The notes under the pieces are model-generated. The model searched no databases. It was given only the letters and a program-made list of their open reading frames with translations, and was not told the origin of the DNA. Both the position numbers and the translations under genes were made by a program. Source: Natranaeroarchaeum sp042663585 (GTDB taxonomy: Archaea; Halobacteriota; Halobacteria; Halobacteriales; Natronoarchaeaceae). Taken from it: a DNA stretch of 64,000 bases. Shown piece after piece: positions 29,234 through 38,214 of the stretch; the stretch's first letter is position 1; the number at the start of each line of letters is the position of its first letter. The stretch spans positions 2,852,001 through 2,916,000 of the forward strand of contig NZ_JBHTAN010000006.1 in NCBI RefSeq assembly GCF_042663585.1. The letters are read 5' to 3'.

Positions 29234-29985
29234 TCTCCGATCTCCTCGTCGACCATCTCCCGCTCGGCCTCCCGGCGCATGTCTTCGGCCTCCTCGGCGA
29301 TCTCTTCGGCCTCCTCGTGCTTGCCCAGTTCTTCGAGCGCGCGGGCCTTCTCTTCGAGGGTGACCTGATTACGCATACCCAGCCTGATGGCGTTGTCGAA
29401 GGCGTTCAGGGCGTCCTCGGCCAGACCGCGTTCCAGCATCAGGAATCCGCGGTTGTACCAGGCTTCGGCGAAGCGCTGGTCGATCTCGACGGCGCGTTCG
29501 GCGTGTTCGAGTGCCTGCTCGCTTCGGCCGGACTCCCAGAGCGCGAACGCGAGGTTCGTCTCCGCCGTCGCGGCGTGCTCGCTGGAGCCATCCATCGAGA
29601 TGGCCTCCTTGTACGCGCCGATCGCCGCGTCCCATTCTTCGAGTTCCGCGTGGGCGACGCCCTTGTTCACCCAGGCCTCCTGCTCGACCAGTTCGTCCTC
29701 GGCAAACCGGGCGGTCCGCTCGAACGTCTCGGTCGCCTGCTCGTACCGGTTGATCGCCATGTAGTTCAGGCCGACGTCGAGCAGGGCGTTCCCGTCGATC
29801 TCGTCGTTCGAGGTTGTCTCGTCGTCGAGCAGGTCCGGGATCACGCGGGAGTCGACCGGGTCGACTCTGTCCGGGTCGACTTCGAGTTCGGGCGGGTCGA
29901 GATCGAACTCGTCGTAGTCGCCGGAGAAGCCCTCTCCCTCGGAGAACTCGTGGTCGTCCTTGGGATTGTCTGCTGAATCTGTCAT
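29230..29985 (-). CDS. TPR-repeat protein
   Basis: A 251-residue acidic protein with a disordered Asp/Glu-rich start (residues 1-60) followed by about five tetratricopeptide repeats (ALLDVGLNYMAINRYEQA; AWVNKGVAHAELEEWDAAIGAY; AETNLAFALWESGRSEQAL; AWYNRGFLMLERGLAEDAL; EEKARALEELGKHEEA). It is a scaffold for protein-protein contacts, partner unknown. It lies immediately upstream of DUF424. Confidence 0.9.
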   Translation of the reverse strand: MTDSADNPKDDHEFSEGEGFSGDYDEFDLDPPELEVDPDRVDPVDSRVIPDLLDDETTSNDEIDGNALLDVGLNYMAINRYEQATETFERTARFAEDELVEQEAWVNKGVAHAELEEWDAAIGAYKEAISMDGSSEHAATAETNLAFALWESGRSEQALEHAERAVEIDQRFAEAWYNRGFLMLERGLAEDALNAFDNAIRLGMRNQVTLEEKARALEELGKHEEAEEIAEEAEDMRREAEREMVDEEIGE

Positions 29986-30033
29986 ACGGATAAATTCGTC
30001 TGGGACGATGTTAAGACCTGCGTTAGCGCCTTC

Positions 30034-30966
30034 CTAGCTCTCGGAGGCCCGCGCGGTGGCCCGCGCGCTGTCGACGGTTTTCCCCTCCCGGAGCACGGCG
30101 TCGACGAACAGTTCGCCCGCTTTGTACGACGAGCGCACCATCGGTCCCGAGGCGCAGTACAGGAACTCCAGTTCCTCCTCGGCGACGCGTTGCCAGGTAT
30201 CGAACTTGTCCGGGTGGACGTACTCGCCGACGGGCAGGTGGTCCGCGGAGGGGCGGAGATACTGGCCGAAGGTGACGACGTCGACGTCTGCCTCGCGCAG
30301 GTCCGCGAGCGTCTGGTAGACCTCGTGGTCGTGCTCGCCGTGGCCCAGCATGATCGACGTCTTGGTGTAGACGTCGGACTCCCGCTCGACCTGTTCGAGG
30401 ACGCGCAGGCTCTGCTCGTAGCCCGCGCGGGGGTCCCGGACCTTGCCCTGTAAGCGCTGGACGGTCTCGATGTTGTGGGCGATCACGTCCGGTTCGGCGT
30501 CGATGATCTTCCGGATTAGCTCGGGTTCGCCCTGGAAGTCGGGGATCAGCACCTCGACGAGGGTCTCGGGGTCGCGACGCTTGATCTCGCGGATCGTTTC
30601 GGCGAAGTGACTCGCACCCTGATCGGGCAGGTCGTCGCGGTCGACCGAAGTCAGGACGACGTAGTCGAGGCCGATTTCGGCAACTGCCCCGGCGACCTCG
30701 GACGGTTCGTCGGGATCGAGCGGTTCGCCGCCACCGGTTTCGACGTCGCAGAAGCCACACGAGCGGGTACACTTGTGGCCCATTAGCATGAACGTCGCCG
30801 TTCCGGGGCCGTCGTTTCCGCTCCAGCACTCGCCCATGTTCGGGCAGTTGGCCTCTTCACACACCGTATGCAGGTCTCGGTCCCGCAACGTCTGTTTGAT
30901 CCCGGTAAACTCCTCGCCGGTGGGGAGCGGGCTGAGGAGCCAATCGGGCTTCCGCGAGCGACTCAT
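30034..30966 (-). CDS. lipA: Lipoyl synthase
   Basis: A 310-residue radical-SAM enzyme that inserts two sulfurs into octanoyl groups to make lipoate. The auxiliary-cluster cysteines are C36, C41 and C47 (CEEANCPNMGEC) and the SAM-cluster cysteines C66, C70 and C73 (CTRSCGFC); the C-terminal RSSYKAGE serine ligand is also present. No lipB, lplA or 2-oxoacid dehydrogenase genes are nearby. Confidence 0.96.
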   Translation of the reverse strand: MSRSRKPDWLLSPLPTGEEFTGIKQTLRDRDLHTVCEEANCPNMGECWSGNDGPGTATFMLMGHKCTRSCGFCDVETGGGEPLDPDEPSEVAGAVAEIGLDYVVLTSVDRDDLPDQGASHFAETIREIKRRDPETLVEVLIPDFQGEPELIRKIIDAEPDVIAHNIETVQRLQGKVRDPRAGYEQSLRVLEQVERESDVYTKTSIMLGHGEHDHEVYQTLADLREADVDVVTFGQYLRPSADHLPVGEYVHPDKFDTWQRVAEEELEFLYCASGPMVRSSYKAGELFVDAVLREGKTVDSARATARASES

Positions 30967-31052
30967 ACCCTCGGCTAACGACGCGAAGGTCTATAACGTT
31001 GCCCGTCGCGGCGACGTTATCGCTTTTGAGTCACGCGCGCTTACTCTCTCAT

Positions 31053-31613
31053 ATGAGCAGACGACTGTTCGTGAGCGTCGACCTGCCCGACGAACTCGCC
31101 GACGAGGTTGCGGCCGTCCAGGACGAGTTTCGCGACGCGGGCGGGCTCAGTTTCACCGATCCCGAGCAGGCCCACGTTACCGTGAAGTTCCTCGGCGACG
31201 TGGCGTCCGGGCGCGTAGAGACGGTTGAGACTGCGCTCGCCGCCGCCGTCGAGGACGCCGGCGTCGACCCGTTCACCGCCCGCGTCGAAGGGCTCGGCGT
31301 CTTCCCTTCGATGGAGTACATCAGCGTCCTCTGGGCGGGCTTTTCGGCGGGGCCCGAGGAACTCACCGCGCTCCACGAGGCCATCGAGGCGCGGATGGTC
31401 GACCTCGGCTTCGACGCCGAAGACCACGAGTTCACCCCCCACGTCACGCTGGCGCGGATGGACCACGCCGGCGGCAAGGAACTGGTCCAGGCTGGCGTCC
31501 GCGAGCTCGATCCGGTCATCGGCGAGTGGACCGTCGAGGACGTCCGACTGACCGAGAGCGAACTGACCTCCGAGGGTCCCGAGTACTCGACTGTCTCGCG
31601 AGTCAGCCTGTGA
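31053..31613 (+). CDS. thpR: RNA 2',3'-cyclic phosphodiesterase (2H family)
   Basis: A 186-residue 2H phosphoesterase that opens 2',3'-cyclic phosphates or ligates tRNA half-molecules. Both His motifs are present: HVTVKF (41-46) and HVTLARM (about 130-136). The ATG at 31053 (MSRRLFVSVDLPDEL) starts at the first conserved strand; the upstream extension to 30999 is not. It is divergent from lipA. Confidence 0.93.
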   Translation: MSRRLFVSVDLPDELADEVAAVQDEFRDAGGLSFTDPEQAHVTVKFLGDVASGRVETVETALAAAVEDAGVDPFTARVEGLGVFPSMEYISVLWAGFSAGPEELTALHEAIEARMVDLGFDAEDHEFTPHVTLARMDHAGGKELVQAGVRELDPVIGEWTVEDVRLTESELTSEGPEYSTVSRVSL

Positions 31614-31697
31614 GCGACGACACAGCGGTCGCACTCGCTTGGTGCACTGTCGGGTGCGGATTCACCAGCGCTGGTGCTCTCGCTGGACGGCTAATGC

Positions 31698-31784
31698 AAA
31701 CTGTTCGATTGGTACGCCGAGATGCGAGAGGGCATCCCGGTCCGATACGACGCCGAACGTGACTCGTGGGACGTCTTCCGATAG
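31698..31784 (+). pseudogene. Relic of the N-terminal region of a cytochrome P450
   Basis: One frame reads LFDWYAEMREGIPVRYD followed by AERDSWDVFR and a TAG. The pattern WYxxMRxxxPVRYDxxxxxWDVFR is the N-terminal signature of haloarchaeal and bacterial P450s, just before the region that normally continues with a YDDV helix. Here a stop truncates it and no start codon or downstream P450 sequence exists. Neighbours are intact. Confidence 0.5.
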
Positions 31785-31843
31785 CTCCATGAGCGTTAAT
31801 CGGTTCCGGCCCTGATACAATACCACATCGGATTCACAGAACA

Positions 31844-32467
31844 ATGCTCACTCCAGAACTCCTTAGCGAGTACGACGCGAACGCCCCCACAGAGACGTCG
31901 ACGGCGACGTTTGGACTCGGCTGTTTCTGGGGGCCTGACGCCGCGGCCGGCGCGATGGATGGTGTGGTTCGGACACGGGTCGGCTACGCAGGCGGGACGA
32001 AGCCCGATCCATCCTACGAGGTGATCGGTGACCATACCGAGGTCGTGCAGGTGGAGTACGATTCGACGACACTCTCGTTCAGTGACCTCCTCGACTGGGC
32101 GTTCTCCGAACACTCTCCCCGTCGCCAGTCGAGCAAACGACAGTATCAGAACATCGTCTTCACCGAGACGGCCGCCCAGCGCGAGCAGCTTCGAGCCTTT
32201 CTGGACGACAGTGACTTGCGCCGACAGCAAGTCGAAACCCGGCTCGAACCACCCGACGAGTTCTACCTTGCGGAGAGCTATCACCAGAAGTTCCAGCTAC
32301 GGAGCCAGCGCTGGATCACCGACGTCTTCGACGAACTACAGTACGACGCCGAGGCTATCAGGGAGTCGCCTGCGGCAGCGAGACTGAACGCTCACGCTGC
32401 GGGACAGGACGTGGCTGCTCCGTTCCTTCCGGAGTCGTACGATCCGACGTCGCGACGAGACGACTAG
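31844..32467 (+). CDS. msrA: Peptide methionine sulfoxide reductase MsrA
   Basis: A 207-residue repair enzyme that reduces methionine-S-sulfoxide. The catalytic cysteine is C27 in GLGCFWG, and VRTRVGYAGGTKPDPSYEVIGDHTEVVQVEYD is the family core. Two GCFWG-adjacent partners are normal, but no resolving cysteine of the classical C-terminal type is evident, so recycling may use external thiols. The 230 bases upstream contain the P450 relic. Confidence 0.93.
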   Translation: MLTPELLSEYDANAPTETSTATFGLGCFWGPDAAAGAMDGVVRTRVGYAGGTKPDPSYEVIGDHTEVVQVEYDSTTLSFSDLLDWAFSEHSPRRQSSKRQYQNIVFTETAAQREQLRAFLDDSDLRRQQVETRLEPPDEFYLAESYHQKFQLRSQRWITDVFDELQYDAEAIRESPAAARLNAHAAGQDVAAPFLPESYDPTSRRDD

Positions 32468-32538
32468 TCCGGACCGCTGGCTCGGTCGGTATGCACAGAG
32501 GAAAGAACGTTTTAGCCTCGACGGCTAGTCGTTCTACA

Positions 32539-33498
32539 ATGAGTGAATCGGACGGCGCAAAACAGGTCAGCGATCCCGACTACCACAGCGAGAACCACAC
32601 CGCCGCCCAGACCTGTGGCTGGACGGCCAACGCCCTTCGCGGCGAGGGCAAGTGCTACAAGTACGCCTTCTACGGCATCGAGTCCCACCGCTGCATCCAG
32701 ATGACGCCGGTCGTCAAGTGCAACGAGCGCTGTGTCTTCTGCTGGCGCGACCATGCGGGCCACGCCTACGAACTCGATGACGTGGAGTGGGACGACCCCG
32801 AGGCGGTCGTCGACGCCTCGATCCGCCTCCAGAAGAAACTGCTCTCGGGCTTTGGCGGCAACGAGAAGGTTCCCCGCGAGGTGTTCGAGGAGTCGATGGA
32901 GCCACGCCACGTCGCCATCTCGCTGGATGGCGAACCGTCGCTGTACCCCTATCTCCCGGAACTGATCGAGGAGTTCCACGCGCGAGACATGACGACCTTT
33001 CTCGTGAGCAACGGCACCAACCCCGAGATGCTGGAGCGGTGTGATCCCACCCAGCTCTACATCAGCGTCGACGCGCCGGATCGATGGACGTTCGACGAGG
33101 TCGTAAAACCGGTCGAGGACGAGGCCTGGGAGCGACTGATCGACACGATGGACGTCCTCGCAGAGAAAGACGACACCCGCACTGTGCTCCGAACGACGCT
33201 CGTCGACGGCGAGAACATGCGTGATCCGGACTGGTATGCGGCCTTTTACGACCGTGCCGACCCCGACTTCGTGGAGCTCAAAGCGTATATGCACGTTGGC
33301 CACTCGCGCGGGCGTCTCGACCGGAGTTCGATGCCCGACCACGAGGACGTCGTCGAGTTCGCCGAGTCGATCCGGGAGCACATGCCCGAGCACGACGCGA
33401 TCAAGGACGTCCCGGACTCCCGGGTCGCACTGCTGTCCAGAGACGCCGATACGTGGGTGCCGAAACTGGAAAAGGGCAGCGAGTTCTGGAGCGAATAA
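32539..33498 (+). CDS. taw1: 4-demethylwyosine synthase Taw1 (TYW1)
   Basis: A 320-residue radical-SAM enzyme that builds the tricyclic base of wyosine at G37 of tRNA-Phe. The SAM-cluster motif is C61-x3-C65-x2-C68 (CNERCVFC) and the second cluster uses C26, C39 and C52 (TCGW, GKCYK, SHRCI). No flavodoxin-like domain, as is typical for archaea. The ATG at 32539 is chosen because TTTTAG lies about 27 bases before it, giving a leaderless transcript. Confidence 0.95.
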   Translation: MSESDGAKQVSDPDYHSENHTAAQTCGWTANALRGEGKCYKYAFYGIESHRCIQMTPVVKCNERCVFCWRDHAGHAYELDDVEWDDPEAVVDASIRLQKKLLSGFGGNEKVPREVFEESMEPRHVAISLDGEPSLYPYLPELIEEFHARDMTTFLVSNGTNPEMLERCDPTQLYISVDAPDRWTFDEVVKPVEDEAWERLIDTMDVLAEKDDTRTVLRTTLVDGENMRDPDWYAAFYDRADPDFVELKAYMHVGHSRGRLDRSSMPDHEDVVEFAESIREHMPEHDAIKDVPDSRVALLSRDADTWVPKLEKGSEFWSE

Positions 33499-33636
33499 TA
33501 AAACGCCGCCGTTTGACCCATATCGCTTATCTCTATGGGACCACTAACTCCCTGTAACACGGTCAACCTGGTTCAAGTTTTTGAGATGCATCCCATATTC
33601 GATATGCTTATGAGTCGGTAGTTCGAAGGTTCTCAT

Positions 33637-34341
33637 ATGTCGAACGCACCGACGCTGGCCGTCGGACACGACGAGCTTGCCGTGTTAAAACTACTGGCAC
33701 TCGACGGGGGGACCACGGGAGAGATGAAAGCCTCCTGCTCCGGGCTCTCCGAGGACCTCGATGTCTCGACACAGACGGCATCGCGTCGTCTCCAGCGGCT
33801 CGAAGATGCGGGCTATCTCACGCGCGAGACGGTGACCGACGGGCAGTGGCTCTCGATCACGGACGAGGGCGAACAGGCCCTTCGGGCGGAGTACGAGGAC
33901 TATCGTCGAATCTTCGAGGGCGAGACGACGGTGGAACTCGAGGGCACCATCACCGGCGGGATGGGCGAGGGGAAACACTACATCTCCCTGCCGGGCTACA
34001 TGAAGCAGTTCCGCGAGCGGCTCGAGTACGAACCGTTCGAGGGGACACTCAACGTCGAACTCACCGAGTCGAGCATCAGGCGGCGCTCCGCGATGGAGGC
34101 TCTCGACCCGGTCCACATCGACGGCTGGGAAGACGAGGACCGGACCTACGGTCCCGCCGTCTGCTACCCCGCGACCATCGAGACCGCCGACGGGGAGCGC
34201 TATGAGGGCACACACGTCATCGCCCCCGAACGGACCCATCACGACGAGGATCAACTCGAACTGATCGCGTCCGATCGACTCCGAGACGAACTCGGACTGA
34301 CGGACGACGAACTGGTCACCGTCTACATCGAGGACAAGTGA
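33637..34341 (+). CDS. ribK: CTP-dependent riboflavin kinase with N-terminal HTH
   Basis: A 234-residue archaeal riboflavin kinase making FMN from riboflavin and CTP. Residues 10-85 are a winged helix-turn-helix (LSEDLDVSTQTASRRLQRLEDAGYL), and 95-234 the kinase barrel (GTITGGMGEGKHYISLPGY; FEGTLNVEL; AVCYPATI; HVIAPERTHH). The HTH fusion suggests autoregulation by flavin. ribB starts two bases after its stop. Confidence 0.94.
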   Translation: MSNAPTLAVGHDELAVLKLLALDGGTTGEMKASCSGLSEDLDVSTQTASRRLQRLEDAGYLTRETVTDGQWLSITDEGEQALRAEYEDYRRIFEGETTVELEGTITGGMGEGKHYISLPGYMKQFRERLEYEPFEGTLNVELTESSIRRRSAMEALDPVHIDGWEDEDRTYGPAVCYPATIETADGERYEGTHVIAPERTHHDEDQLELIASDRLRDELGLTDDELVTVYIEDK

Positions 34342-34342
34342 G

Positions 34343-35050
34343 ATGGCGGGCAACACCAGCAACGCCGATATCGCAGACGTGTCGACGACCGACCCGGTCG
34401 AACGTGCGGTCGCGGCGTTTCGCGACGGCAACCCCGTCTGCGTCCACGACTTCGACGACCGGGAGGGTGAGACTGACCTCATTTACCCCGCCGGCGCGGT
34501 TGACCTAGACGCCGTTGCGCAACTGCGAAACGACGCGGGCGGGCTGATCTGCGTCGGCCTCTCCGGGTCGGTCGCCGACGCCGCCTCGCTTCCGTTCCTC
34601 TCCGACGCCATCGACCATCCCGCCAGCGAGACGGCCCACCTCGCGTACGGCGACCGCTCGTCGTTCTCGCTGACGGTCAATCATCGCGACACGTTCACCG
34701 GGATCACCGACGAGGATCGCTCGCTGACGATCACCGAAATCGCCGGCTTCGCGGCGGCAGTCGAGGACGGCCAACCGCTCGACGCCGAGGACTTCGCAAG
34801 CGAGTTCCGCGCCCCGGGGCACGTCCACCTGCTCCGGGCCGCGGATGGCCTCCTCGACGAGCGCCAGGGCCACACCGAACTCGGCATCGCGCTGGCTGAC
34901 GCCGCCAGCCAACCCCCTGCGGCGGTCGTCTGCGAGATGCTCGACGACGACACCGGCCGGGCGCTGACCACCACGGCCGCTCGCGAGTATGCGACTGCAA
35001 ACGGGATTCCCTTCGTCGACGGCGAGCAACTGCTCGAACGGCTGGGCTAG
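34343..35050 (+). CDS. ribB: 3,4-dihydroxy-2-butanone 4-phosphate synthase
   Basis: A 235-residue enzyme producing the four-carbon unit of riboflavin from ribulose 5-phosphate. Family motifs are VCVHDFDDREGETDLIYPA (metal- and substrate-binding acidic loop), RNDAGGLICV, FTGITDEDRSLTI and the LLRAADGLLDERQGHTEL C-terminal Glu/His region. It follows ribK by one base gap and makes a two-gene flavin operon. It is convergent with engB and overlaps it by four bases. Confidence 0.94.
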   Translation: MAGNTSNADIADVSTTDPVERAVAAFRDGNPVCVHDFDDREGETDLIYPAGAVDLDAVAQLRNDAGGLICVGLSGSVADAASLPFLSDAIDHPASETAHLAYGDRSSFSLTVNHRDTFTGITDEDRSLTITEIAGFAAAVEDGQPLDAEDFASEFRAPGHVHLLRAADGLLDERQGHTELGIALADAASQPPAAVVCEMLDDDTGRALTTTAAREYATANGIPFVDGEQLLERLG

Positions 35051-35664
35051 AAGAACTGCTTCAGGTCGTCGCGTTTCTGTTCTTCGAGATGATGGCGTGC
35101 CGCGTCCTTGAGCGTCTGAATCGACCCTTTTTTCGCGGTGATCGGCGCGATGGTCTCTTGCCACTGCTTCCACGGCGGGTAGATCCCAAGCCGATCACAG
35201 AGGTCGTTCAGTCGCTCGTCTCGGTCGTCGACCTTGTCCATCTTGTTGACCGCGACGACCGTCGGGATATCCAGTTCCTGCAGGAAGTGGAACATCTCCA
35301 CGTCGTGCGGAATCTCGCCCTCGCCCGAGTGACGGTCGATGATGTCGATGACGCTTTTGCCGTCGACGACCAGCACCGCGACCATGATGTCGTCGGCATG
35401 GCGTTCGACGTACTGGACGACCTCGGTTTTGATCTCCTCGCGGACGTCCTCGGGGACGCCCGACATGAAGCCGAAGCCGGGAAGATCGGAGAGCATGAAG
35501 TCTTGGCTCGCCCAGTCGTAGTGATTCGGCGAGCGCGTCACACCGGGTTTGCCGCCCGTCTCGAAACTGTGGCCCGTCAGCTCTCGCATAATCGTCGATT
35601 TCCCCACGTTCGACCGACCGACGAAGACGACCTCGTCGGAGCGGTTCGGTCGGTTCTCGAACAT
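35047..35664 (-). CDS. engB: EngB-family GTPase
   Basis: A 205-residue GTP-binding protein of the EngB/YihA group linked to ribosome assembly. The P-loop is GRSNVGKST (16-24), G2/G3 are SPNHYDW..DLPGFGF, and the G4 base-recognition motif is NKMD. Short N-terminus as in archaea. It overlaps the 3' end of ribB by four bases. Confidence 0.93.
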   Translation of the reverse strand: MFENRPNRSDEVVFVGRSNVGKSTIMRELTGHSFETGGKPGVTRSPNHYDWASQDFMLSDLPGFGFMSGVPEDVREEIKTEVVQYVERHADDIMVAVLVVDGKSVIDIIDRHSGEGEIPHDVEMFHFLQELDIPTVVAVNKMDKVDDRDERLNDLCDRLGIYPPWKQWQETIAPITAKKGSIQTLKDAARHHLEEQKRDDLKQFF

Positions 35665-35717
35665 ACATATCGTTGGCGAGCAGCGGGGAAAAGGCTCACG
35701 TCACGAGTGCCGCGTTC

Positions 35718-36191
35718 TCAGAGGGTCCCGACGTCGTAGCTCTGATCGCGGGCAACGACGGTTTCGGGCTCGAAGCGGATGAACTGCCACCGGTCGCTCC
35801 AGGGGCTTTTGAATCGCTCGTCCCACGTTTCGGGGTCGGGGCCGAGATACCGCCGGAGCAGGCGGTCTGCCCGCTCCTCGTCGAAGGGTTCGACCGTCGC
35901 CATCCCGCGAAAGCCGACGTGTCGGACGACGCCGGAACCGGGCAGGAAATCGACCATCGCCAGCGCGGCATGGGGCGTCTTCCGCACCCGGTCAAGGTAG
36001 GTCTTCCCGTCGTCGGCGATGATCCAGACCGTCCCGTCCTCCCAGAGATACCACAGCGGCGAGATCCGGGGCAACCCCTCGTCGGTCGTCGCGAAGAAAC
36101 AGAAGAGGGGCCGTTCGAGCACCGCCTCCAGTGGGACGTCCATCGAGTTCTCGACGATCTCCATGCCGCCCCGTACGCGGGGTCGTACCAT
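35718..36191 (-). CDS. Pyridoxamine 5'-phosphate oxidase-family flavoprotein
   Basis: A 157-residue split-barrel FMN-binding protein (FFATTDEGLPRISPLWYLWEDGTVWIIADDGKTYLDRVRKTPHAALAMVD), a cytoplasmic reductase-like fold of unknown substrate. The PLWY and SPLW/WIIADDG patterns are the usual flavin contact strands. I prefer the ATG at 36191 because a TATATGA box sits about 27 bases before it; an alternative internal ATG at 36164 cannot be excluded. Confidence 0.8.
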   Translation of the reverse strand: MVRPRVRGGMEIVENSMDVPLEAVLERPLFCFFATTDEGLPRISPLWYLWEDGTVWIIADDGKTYLDRVRKTPHAALAMVDFLPGSGVVRHVGFRGMATVEPFDEERADRLLRRYLGPDPETWDERFKSPWSDRWQFIRFEPETVVARDQSYDVGTL

Positions 36192-36354
36192 CAATTTCGG
36201 GGCCGAACACTCATATACGATGCCGGGACCAGTCGCACCGTGTCCTGACGAAGCCGCCACGGCGCGGCCAGCGGGTGTGCACCGGACCGCGTCGTGACTC
36301 TCGTGTGGTGCCTGTTCGCCAGAAAAGCGGCGCTGGGGTCTGAGTACGGTGGTC

Positions 36355-37395
36355 CTACCGCTCGAACGGCAGTTCCGGCTCGTAGCCGATGGCGTCGACG
36401 GCCGCCGCGAGGACGCCCTCGACGTTCTCGTCCTCGGTCACGCTCATGTAGTGGTCGGCCTCGACGTCCCGGGAGAGATCGATCTTGTTACATACCGTCA
36501 GCACCGGCACGTCGTCGAACTGCGATTCGATTGCATCCCGTAGCTCTAGCTGGACGCCGATCGGGTAGCCACAGTCCATGCTGGCGTCGAGGATCACGAT
36601 CACGCAGTCGGCGAGGTGTTCGAGCGCGCTGACCGCCTGCGATTCGATGTCGTTTCGCTCCTCCGGCGGCCGGTCGAGCAGTCCCGGCGTATCGACGATC
36701 TGGTAGCGCACGTGCTCGTCCATCGACGAGCCCTCGCCATCTCGGAGTTCGCTCGGTACGTCGGAGCCGTGGAAGTGCCCGACGCCGATGCCGCGGGTCG
36801 TAAAGGGGTACTCCGCGGTTTCGTGGCGGGCCCGCGTGACGTCGTTGACAAAGGAGGACTTGCCGACGTTCGGGTAGCCCGCGACCACGATTGCTGGCTT
36901 GTCGGGGTTGATCTCCGGCAGCGTCTTGAGAGCGTCCCGGGCCTCCCCGATCAGTCGCAGGTTCGTATCGACCTGCTCGACGACGTCCGCCATCCGCGCG
37001 AACGCCTGCTTGCGGTGTTTCCGCGCCAGTTCGACGTCGGATTTTCGCATCTTCCCCATGGCCTCGTCGCCGATCTGCTTGGTCTGGCGGCTCGCCCAGC
37101 TTACCTCCGAGAGGCTCTGTCTGAGCGCGTCGACGCCGTCGGCCTCGGTGTCGTACTCGTGCGTCTCGACGATTGCCTCGGCCAGTTCGCGGTAGAACGG
37201 ATCGATCTCGTCGAAGTCGGGCCACGCCGTGACGACGTTCTCCAGGTTATCCGAAAGGATGTTCGACGATGTCTGTACCATTGACTCCTGGGCCTCCCGG
37301 CCCTGCTTCGCCCGGCCGGATCGCGACGCGCGCGAGAACGCCTTGTCGATGAGTTCCTCCGACCATGGCGTCGTCGGAAGATCCTCGAAAATCAT
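36355..37395 (-). CDS. NOG1-family GTPase
   Basis: A 346-residue Obg-related GTPase implicated in large-subunit ribosome assembly. The N-terminal helical bundle (1-160) precedes the G domain with P-loop GYPNVGKSS (173-181), G2 YPFTTRG, G3 DTPGLLDRP and G4 NKID (NKIDLS). A TATA box (CTTTTATAG, minus strand, about 37419-37427) lies about 27 bases before the start. Same size class as other archaeal NOG1 proteins. Confidence 0.93.
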   Translation of the reverse strand: MIFEDLPTTPWSEELIDKAFSRASRSGRAKQGREAQESMVQTSSNILSDNLENVVTAWPDFDEIDPFYRELAEAIVETHEYDTEADGVDALRQSLSEVSWASRQTKQIGDEAMGKMRKSDVELARKHRKQAFARMADVVEQVDTNLRLIGEARDALKTLPEINPDKPAIVVAGYPNVGKSSFVNDVTRARHETAEYPFTTRGIGVGHFHGSDVPSELRDGEGSSMDEHVRYQIVDTPGLLDRPPEERNDIESQAVSALEHLADCVIVILDASMDCGYPIGVQLELRDAIESQFDDVPVLTVCNKIDLSRDVEADHYMSVTEDENVEGVLAAAVDAIGYEPELPFER

Positions 37396-37487
37396 AGCCG
37401 ATCGTACGATAGCTGGCTATAAAAGGCCGTTCTTCGGGCCGCGTGCGTGTTGATGTGCTTATACGCCTCGACTGTCTACGGTCGTTC

Positions 37488-37859
37488 ATGACGAACTGGC
37501 GTGCGGTCGTGATCGGATTTATTACTCTCACAGTGCTGAGCGTGTTCGGCGTCGTCCTCCCCGGGCTTGGTCAGTTGACGGCCGGGTTGCTTGGCGGACT
37601 GGTCGCCGGCTACCTCGCAGGGGGCGGGCTGGCGAGCGGCGCGTGGCATGGCCTGTTGGCAGGGAGCCTCGGCGGCATCGTTGCGGGAGTGTTCCTCTGG
37701 GTGGGACTGACAATCGTCGGCTCGGTGGGCGGGCCGGTCGGCGGCGCAATCGGAGCGACCGGCGGGTTCGTCCTCGCACTCCTGATCGTGTTCTTTTCGC
37801 TGGTCGTCGCCGCGGAGTCCGCGCTTGCCGGCGCGTTCGGGGGCGTGCTTGGCGAATAG
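37488..37859 (+). CDS. DUF5518-like four-helix membrane protein
   Basis: A 123-residue glycine-rich membrane protein with four hydrophobic segments and GGLVAGYLAGGGLASGAWHGLLAGSLGGIVAG repeats typical of DUF5518. Function unknown. A CTTATACG box (37458-37465) lies about 27 bases before the ATG at 37488. Confidence 0.8.
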   Translation: MTNWRAVVIGFITLTVLSVFGVVLPGLGQLTAGLLGGLVAGYLAGGGLASGAWHGLLAGSLGGIVAGVFLWVGLTIVGSVGGPVGGAIGATGGFVLALLIVFFSLVVAAESALAGAFGGVLGE

Positions 37860-37864
37860 AAGGA

Positions 37865-38095
37865 CTACTCCAGCGAAATGTACGTCTTGGTGTCCTTGAC
37901 GCCGGGTAGGGCCTGGATCCCGCTCGATGCGGCTTCGAGGACCTGGTAGACTTCGTCGACGGCTACTTCTCCGATGATGTCGTACTCGCCCGCCACGATG
38001 TGGGCCTCTACGACGTGGTTTTCTTCGCGGACATCCGCGAGCAAGCTTTCCGACTTCCCGGCCGCCGTCTTCACCATGACGAACGCGTGAACCAT
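37865..38095 (-). CDS. Stand-alone Lrp/AsnC ligand-binding (RAM) domain protein
   Basis: A 76-residue protein equal to the C-terminal RAM domain of Lrp/AsnC regulators, with no DNA-binding helix-turn-helix (AFVMVKTAAGKSESLLADV, VVEAHIVAGEYDIIGEVAV, GVKDTKTYISLE). It shares the AHIVAG(E/D)xDII core and KTYISLE/HTYIAMD ending with the copy at 38913, across the small trkA gene. RAM domains bind amino acids and oligomerise. Here they probably regulate transport. Confidence 0.85.
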   Translation of the reverse strand: MVHAFVMVKTAAGKSESLLADVREENHVVEAHIVAGEYDIIGEVAVDEVYQVLEAASSGIQALPGVKDTKTYISLE

Positions 38096-38214
38096 GCTGT
38101 GTGGTACTCCGTGGCACGTCAAAAACCTTTCTTCGAGTCCAACCCGGCGACGGAATCGCCTCTCTGCTCGCCGATGGGGTAACATTATTCAAGGGGGGCA
38201 GCGTAAGCAGTGAT

